A DNA stretch of 64,000 nt from assembly GCF_030052815.1 (NCBI RefSeq), contig NC_079496.1:43797593-43861592 (forward strand), read 5' to 3'. The position numbers and the translations under genes are program-made. Source of the DNA: Hevea brasiliensis (taxonomy: Eukaryota > Streptophyta > Magnoliopsida > Malpighiales > Euphorbiaceae). Of this stretch, positions 57,970 through 64,000 are shown piece by piece (within the stretch, counting starts at the first letter, position 1; each line of letters opens with the position of its first letter). The notes beneath the pieces are model-generated. The model was not told the DNA's origin. It worked only from the letters and a program-made list of their open reading frames with translations, and ran no database searches.

Positions 57970-58902
57970 ATGGAAGAAGGGGATCGCTCAGTTGAGCAGT
58001 CCGTTGAAGCTGAGGCACAAGGGGAAGCCCCAGCTTTACCGAATGTCAATGGGTTAGCAGCACCAGCCCCACAAATGCCGCAGTTCCCTGCACAATTCGC
58101 ACAGCAGATGGCTGCGATGTTTCAGCAAATGGCTGGGGGTATGCCTGCTCAAGCTCCACCACAACCATCTGTGGCACAACCATTGCCTCCAGCCAGATAG
58201 TATGACAAGTTATTAAAGTATGGGGCTGCAAAATTCAAGGGTACAGTGGACCCTTTAGAGGCAGAGCAATGGCTTGAAAGAATTGACAGAGTGTTTAAGA
58301 AACTGTACTGCCATGATGAACTAAAGTTTGAGTATTCTGTGTCTCTACTGCAAGGGGATGCATATGATTGGTGGAAGACCATCCCCCACAGCTTAGCTGA
58401 ACCACCAGTGCTAACATGGGATGACTTCATCAGAGAATTCATATAGAAATACATCCCATACGCATATGTTGATCAGAAATTGCAAGAATTTTTGAGTTTG
58501 AAACAAGGCAACAGAACAGTGGCAGAGTATGAGAGGGAGTTCTCCCACTTAAGTCACTATGCAGGGAGTCTCCTCTCTACCAGCAAGGCAAGATGCAAAA
58601 GATTTGAGACTAGTTTGAAGCCCAGCATAAGGATGCAAGTTGTGGGATTTCGACACAGCAACTTCTCAGAGCTTATTTCTCAAGCACTTGAACTAGAGAG
58701 AATTGAATCAGAAGCAACCCCAGTGAAAGAAAAATCAGAAAAAGCTGAGAAATCAGAAAAAGACAAGGGGGAAAAATCAGTTGAACAGAGTTATGGTGCT
58801 ACCTCTGGAAAGAGAAAGAAGTTTAGTGGACCCAGCAGGGGTCGAGGTGCAAGATTTGGTAGGGGCCGATTCTCCGGACAGAGACCCCCTAGGTGCAGTT
58901 AG
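57970..58902 (+). pseudogene. F Gag, main part
   Basis: ATG at 57970 (MEEGDRSVEQSVEAEAQGEA). A Q/M-rich segment (FAQQMAAMFQQMAGG) precedes the retrotransposon gag core (KYGAAKFKGTVDPLEAEQWL, LLQGDAYDWWKTIP, LTWDDFIREF, TVAEYEREFSHLSHY) and a basic KE-rich tail with RG repeats (SRGRGARFGRGRF). TAG codons at 58198 and 58444 interrupt the frame; a shift near 58895-58902 leads to the zinc-knuckle frame. Gag forms the particle and carries RNA. Confidence 0.85.
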
Positions 58903-59210
58903 CGATCGGCGAGGGTTCACATTCTGCCCGCCCCTGTGAGACTTGTGGCAAGATTCATTGGGGGGAGTGTTACTGGGCCACTGGAGCCTGCTTTAACTAC
59001 GGAGGCAAGGGCCATATAGCTAAAGACTGTGCTATTGCTCCGAGATATAGTCCAGCTCCTACTACTGCCGAGGGATCTATTTAGAGTCCTGCTCTCAGAG
59101 GTTCACAGTCAGTTGGCAGAGGAAGTGGTAGAGGTAGAGGCACTACTTCAGGCAGTCAGGGCACAGTTGGTCAGTCAGGACAAGGAAGTACTTCAACCAG
59201 AATCTACACA
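58893..59210 (+). pseudogene. F Gag zinc-knuckle region and linker to protease
   Basis: In the protease frame: CETCGKIHWGECYWATGACF continues to NYGGKGHIAKDCA. The second knuckle would be C-x2-C-x4-H-x4-C, but its second cysteine is tyrosine. After one TAG at 59082 the same frame runs through an SG/RG-rich linker into protease, indicating a single Gag-Pol frame as in Tekay elements. Confidence 0.75.
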
Positions 59211-60764
59211 ATGAGACAGCGAGAAGAGGCTGAGACTTCTGATGTGGTAGCTGGTACATTCTCTATCTCTGATCAAGAAGTATTTGTGTTATTTGATCCG
59301 GGTTCAACCCATTCATATGTTAGTGCTAGCATAGTTAGTTCACTTGCTGTTCCATGTGTGCAAATGGATTTTGAAGTGCTAGTAACTAGTCCGTTAGGAC
59401 AAGGGGTCCGGGTCAACAGAATTTATAGAGACTGTCCTTTGGTGATCCAAGGACATGTTTTCCCGTCAGACTTGATTGAAATGCCCTTTAGAGAGTATGA
59501 TATTATCTTGGGCATGGATTGGTTAGCCAGGCATCACGCCATGATTGACTGTAGACTAAAAACAGTCACTTTTGGTCTCCCTTTGTACGGTGATGTGGTA
59601 ATACACGGGGAGAGGCAATTACTGCCATCAAACATCATTTCGGCTGCACTAGCTAGAAGAATGATCAGAAAAGGGTGTGAAGCATACTTAGCACATGTGA
59701 TAGACACCCAAGTGGGGATTCCAGCACTAAGGGACATCCCTACTGTATGTGATTTTCCAGCTGTATTTCCTGATGAATTGCCAGGATTACCTCCAGAAAG
59801 AGAGGTGCAGTTTGAGATTGATGTTATGCCTGGTGTGGACCCAATCTCCATAACACCATATAGAATGGCACCTACAGAATTAAAAGAGTTAAAAGTACAG
59901 TTGCAGGAGTTGCTTGACAAGGGCTTTATCCGCTCTAGTGTGTCACCTTGGGGAGCGCCAGTGTTGTTTGTAAAGAAGAATGATGGCACTCTCCGGTTAT
60001 GCATTGATTATCGGCAGTTGAATAAGGTGACAATAAAGAATAAATATCCATTGCCCCGTATTAATGACTTATTTGATCAGTTGAGGGGTGCAGCTATGTT
60101 CTCCAAAATTGACTTGAGATCAGGTTATTATCAGCTAAAAGTACAAGAGCATAGTATTTCTAAAACTGCCTTCAGAACCCGCTATGGCCATTATGAGTTC
60201 TTGGTCATGCCATTTGGGTTAACTAATGCTCTGGCTGCTTTTATGGATCTGATGAACACTATCTTCAGATCATACCACGACCAGTTTGTTGTGGTATTCA
60301 TAGATGATATATTGGTCAATTCGAGGAATGCAGAAGAGCATGATAGACATCTGCGGATTGTACTGCAGACTTTGAGAGAGAAACAACTATATGCCAAATT
60401 GTCGAAGTGTGAATTTTGGCTGAAGGAGATATCTTTCTTGGGGCATGTAGTATCAGAAGAGGGCATCAAGGTAGATCCAAGTAAGATCGAAGCTGTCCTT
60501 AATTGGAAGCCACCCAGAAATGTCACAGAAATTCATAGTTTTCTGGGTTTAGCTGGATACTACCGTAGATTTGTGAAGGGATTCTCCATGTTGGCATCTC
60601 CATTGACCAAGCTGCTTAGAAAAGATGTAAAATTTCAGTGGATGGACAAATGCCAGCAGAGTTTTGATGAATTGAAGAGATATTTGACTGAAGCTCCAGT
60701 CCTGACTTTACCTACTGGGGTAAAGAATACACAGTATATAGTGATGCTTCTCACAATGGGTTAG
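59211..60764 (+). pseudogene. F protease and reverse transcriptase
   Basis: A 517-residue open frame: protease with [17 protein letters not shown] and [17 protein letters not shown], then RT with [89 protein letters not shown] and catalytic [10 protein letters not shown], thumb and connection to [17 protein letters not shown] and LTLPTGVKN. The start used is the ATG at 59211, but translation would come through from gag. A one-base loss near 60720 shifts the frame before RNase H. Confidence 0.9.
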
Positions 60765-61755
60765 GCTGTGTATTGATGCAAGATCGAAATGTCATTGCCT
60801 ATGCATCACGCCAGCTGAAACCGCATGAGAGGAACTATCCAACACATGATTTGGAACTTGCAGCTATTGTGTTTGCTCTTAAGATCTGGAGACACTATTT
60901 GTATGGGGAAAAGTGTTACATCTATATAGATCATAAGAGTTTGAAGTATTTGGGCGCCCAGAAAGAGCTGAATTTGAGACAGAGGAGATGGTTAGAGTTG
61001 ATAAAAGACTACGATTATCTGATAGACTATCAGCCAGGGAAGGCTAATGTTGTGGCTGACGCCTTAAGTCGCAAGACTATGGCAAGTCTACGAATTACTC
61101 CTTTGTCCTTGGTACATGAGTTGAGATCATTGCATGCCAGCTTAGAGATTAATGATGATGGGCAGACAGCAGTTGCATGGCATGTACAGCCAGTGTTGAT
61201 TGATCAGATTAGAATGGCTGCTCAGAATGATCAGAAGTATCAGAAGCTGTTGGAAGGAGTTCAACAGGGCAAGAAACCAGAATTCTCAATCAGAGATGAT
61301 GGTCTACTGCTACACCAGGGCAGAATATGTGTTCCCAATGATGTTGAATTGAGGAAGATCATTTTGAAGGAAGCACATGAGTCTCCTTTTGCCATGCACA
61401 CTGGTGGCACAAAAATGTATAGGGGGCTAAAGGAGCATTACTGGTGGAGGGGTATGAAACGAGATGTGGCAGAGTTTGTATCCAAATGCCTAACTTGTCA
61501 ACAAGTAAAGGCAGAGCATCAAGTACCCACTGGGTTGTTACATCCACTACCAGTGCCCGAATGGAAATGGGAAAGAATAACGATGGATTTTGTGATGGGA
61601 CTTCCGAGGACACAGAAGAGTCATGATGCAGTATGGGTCATTGTCGACAGACTAACTAAGTCTGCTCATTTTACGCCGATCGGATGGATTATAGTTTGGA
61701 AAGATTGGCCAAGGTATACATCGGCGAGATTGTGAGGCGCATGGAGTGCGGTATC
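60720..61755 (+). pseudogene. F RNase H and integrase zinc/core
   Basis: After the frameshift: [69 protein letters not shown]. Integrase follows with the HHCC domain ([27 protein letters not shown]) and the first catalytic Asp ([10 protein letters not shown]). Frame losses near 61680, 61735 and 61750 separate it from the rest. Confidence 0.9.
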
Positions 61756-62620
61756 CATCGTGTCAGACAGAGATCCTAGGTTCACTTCTAGATTCTGGGG
61801 TAGTCTTCAGAGAGCCCTAGGAACTAGATTGAACTTCAGTACTGCATTCCACCCACAGACAGATGACCAGTCTGAGAGGGTAATTCAGATCTTGGAGGAC
61901 ATGCTACGGGCTTGTGTGATTGAGTTTGAGGGCAGTTGGGATACACACTTGCCCTTGATTGAGTTTGCTTACAACAACATCTACCAATCAAGCATTGGAA
62001 TGCCTCCATATGAAGCTTTGTCTGGCAGAAAATGTAGAACCCCGTTGTATTGGGATGACGTGGGTGAAAGAAAGATGATTGCACCCGAAATTGTTCAGTA
62101 AACTGAGGAGAAGATCAGGGTGATCCGAGATCGACTTAAGACTGCATCGGACCGTCAGAAGTCCTACATTGATTTGAAAAGAAGGGATATTCAGTATGCA
62201 GTGGGTGAGAAAGTTTTCCTCAAGGTTTCTCCTTGGAAGAGAATTATGAGATTCGACAGAAAGGGGAAATTGAGTCCTCATTTCATTGGGCCATATGAGG
62301 TTCTGGAAAGAGTGGGTCCTTTGGCATATCAGTTGGCACTACCTCCAGAGTTGGAAAAGATACATAATGTCTTCCATGTGTCTATGTTGAGGAGGTATCG
62401 ATCAAACCCATCTCATGTACTACCAGTAGAGGAAATTGAAGTAAATCCAGACCTCACATATGAAGAAGAACCCATAGAGATTCTGGCTTATGAGGTGAAG
62501 CAGCTACGAAACAAGCAGATACTGTTGGTAAAAGTGCTGTGGAACCATCATTCGGGCCAGGAGGCTACTTGGGAACGAGAGGACATGAGGAGATAGCACC
62601 CACAGCTGTTCAGAGATTGA
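61756..62620 (+). pseudogene. F integrase core end, C-terminus and chromodomain
   Basis: Second Asp in VSDRDPRFTSRFWGSL, Glu in HPQTDDQSERVIQILEDML, then AYNNIYQSSIGMPPYEALSG, a TAA at about 62099, and the C-terminal domain (AVGEKVFLKVSPWKRIMRF, LSPHFIGPYEVLERVGPLAY, FHVSMLRRYRSNPSHV). Chromodomain: ILAYEVKQLRNKQILLVKVL, TWEREDMRR, then TAG at 62594 where H has glutamine (CAG to TAG fits). The normal stop would be the TGA at 62618. Confidence 0.9.
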
Positions 62621-62653
62621 TACCAGGTAAAATTTCGAGACGAAATTTATTTT

Positions 62654-62667
62654 AAAGGGGGGAGAAT
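62654..62667 (+). promoter_or_regulatory. Polypurine tract of F
   Basis: AAAGGGGGGAGAAT immediately before the 3' LTR. Confidence 0.9.
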
Positions 62668-64000
62668 TGTAACACCCCATTTGCATAGCCTGGTAGATTT
62701 CACTGTTCCGGTGACCGGTGTCGGTTCGGACAGTTAAGGGGATTAGAACCACACTTAAGACAACTAGATAAACCATAAACACAAATAATTAGTAATGTTC
62801 AATTAGTTAAGTATAAACAAGAAAAACAGAATAGAAGAAGTTAAATGAGCCGAGAGTCACAGCGATGGGTGACCTTCTCGGGAACGACTGCGAAGTCATT
62901 TTAAACTCAAATTTCGAACTGTAAAAAGTGATGCTGCGGTCCTTAGGACCCTTATGAACACAGTGGAAAAGAGAAAATCACGACAAAGAACTATTAAGCC
63001 AGTCAAATAATTAGGTCAGGGAGCCGGAAGAAATATTGGATTATTTACAAATCGGAATGAACCGGCGAGGGGCAATTTGGTCAATTGACCCCGAGAGTTG
63101 ACTCCTAACCTAACTGTCAAATAAAAACGGAGAAAAGAAAATTTTGGAATCGGGAATTAATTTAAAAAACTAATAGAAAAAAATAAATAGAAAAAAAAAA
63201 GAAAGAAGTTAGAAAAGTCAAAGGTGATGACATCATGAATGATGTCATAAAAGATTAATTAACTTATTTTATTAAATTGGGATTTTTGGTCTTCAAAAGG
63301 GGATAAGATTAAAGAAAATAAAACAAAAAAAAAAGAAAAGTCTTCTTCTTCTCCCTTGTTTGCCTCCCCATCCCCTCCATAAGCTCCCATGAAAAATCTT
63401 TCCTTAAGCTTACATTAAGCTTAATTTTCTTTACCCAATCAACATAACTCTCACCTAAAAACTTGATTCTTGCATCTTGAAGAGTATAGAAAGGAAGAAT
63501 AGAGGAAAGAAAAAGTGTGAAGTTGGAACAAAAAGTGAAGATCAAAGGCTTCACCTAAGATTGGTATTCTAACCTTCAATTTCTATTTTAAGTTCATGCT
63601 TGTTACTTAAAATGAGCTTAGAATTCATTAAATGAAGTGAAAATATGGGGGAATGACTATTAGTGAATTTTCAGCCAGCCTAAGGGGGTATGAATTGCAT
63701 GAATTTAATGGGTTTGAATGAGTTTAGGAACTATACTTAGTTGAATGATTAGCATTAAAACCATTAAATGTAGTTAATTGCATGAAATGTATGAATTAGG
63801 GTTTGAATGCTAGGGTTGTGAACCAAATTTTGGAGAAATGTTTAAATGATGATTTTGGTCTATTGTGAGATGAAAAATGGTCAATAATGACTAAAAGAGA
63901 TGTGTGGAAATTGTGAAAATGAAAACCAAATTCGTAGGTCCAATGGTCATGCTGCTGGCAGCATGACCAAACCCACTTTGAAGGACCAAAACTCAAATTT
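62668..64000 (+). repeat. 3' LTR of F (first 1.3 kb)
   Basis: Starts TGTAACACCCC at 62668 and runs off the window. It matches the 5' LTR closely from about 62740 on. Bases 62690-62735 instead carry the TGTTCCGGTGACCGGTG motif of the B/H/S LTR family. Confidence 0.95.

Larger units (their letters stand above)
54079..64000 (+). mobile_element. Tekay-like chromovirus F (3' LTR runs off the window)
   Basis: Complete from 5' LTR through PBS, gag, protease, RT, RNase H, integrase, chromodomain and PPT, with the 3' LTR started at 62668. By eye the visible 1.25 kb of the LTR pair after a divergent 70-bp block has about 14 differences (about 1.1%), mostly transitions, so the insertion is young. Gag-Pol is nearly continuous apart from four or five stops and about five frameshifts. 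Confidence 0.95.

Overview
This is plant nuclear heterochromatin made almost entirely of nested LTR retrotransposons. No host gene, RNA gene or CRISPR array is supported. The elements present (Tekay-like chromoviruses with a chromodomain, an Ogre/Tat element primed by an arginine-tRNA-type site, and Ty1/copia) and the AT-rich base composition point to a eudicot. I cannot name the species; Malpighiales, such as a rubber tree or cassava relative, is only a guess.

Left half (1-24239), a nest at least five layers deep read from LTR termini: the right end of a plus-strand chromoviral LTR G (1-1152) sits in a minus-strand LTR K (1153-3554). K interrupts the integrase of an Ogre-like element A (3555-14981, minus). 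A interrupts the integrase region of a Tekay-like element B (14982-21491, minus). B lies in or beside an old Tat/gypsy-type element D, whose coding remains run 23100-24239 and resume at 47934-48660.

Middle (24240-47933): one Ty1/copia element C (plus), flanked by the perfect 5-bp duplication GAGCC, splits the D coding sequence. C carries two younger insertions of the B family. One is a solo LTR S (24542-27660, plus, TSD GATGG) inside its 5' LTR. The other is a full element H (32384-43392, minus, TSD GCTAG) inside its integrase. The 3' LTR of C preserves the empty site for S.

Right part: the end of D (to about 49205), an unassigned decayed stretch, a degraded minus-strand chromovirus E (about 49740-54078), and a young plus-strand Tekay-like element F (54079 to beyond 64000) inserted in the LTR of E. 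F has its full 5' LTR, PBS, gag, protease, RT, RNase H, integrase, chromodomain and PPT, plus the first 1.3 kb of its 3' LTR.

No element looks autonomous as read: each has stops, frameshifts or deletions. Many of the indels that break B and H lie at CTG/CAG trinucleotides and change them to CG or CCG, which looks more like a systematic sequencing error at methylated CHG sites than evolution, so some pseudogene calls may be artefacts. The most informative biology is in element A: an extra coiled-coil ORF upstream of gag, a predicted 183-bp intron between the protease and RT regions that restores the frame when removed, and a tandem array of hairpin units in its LTR.
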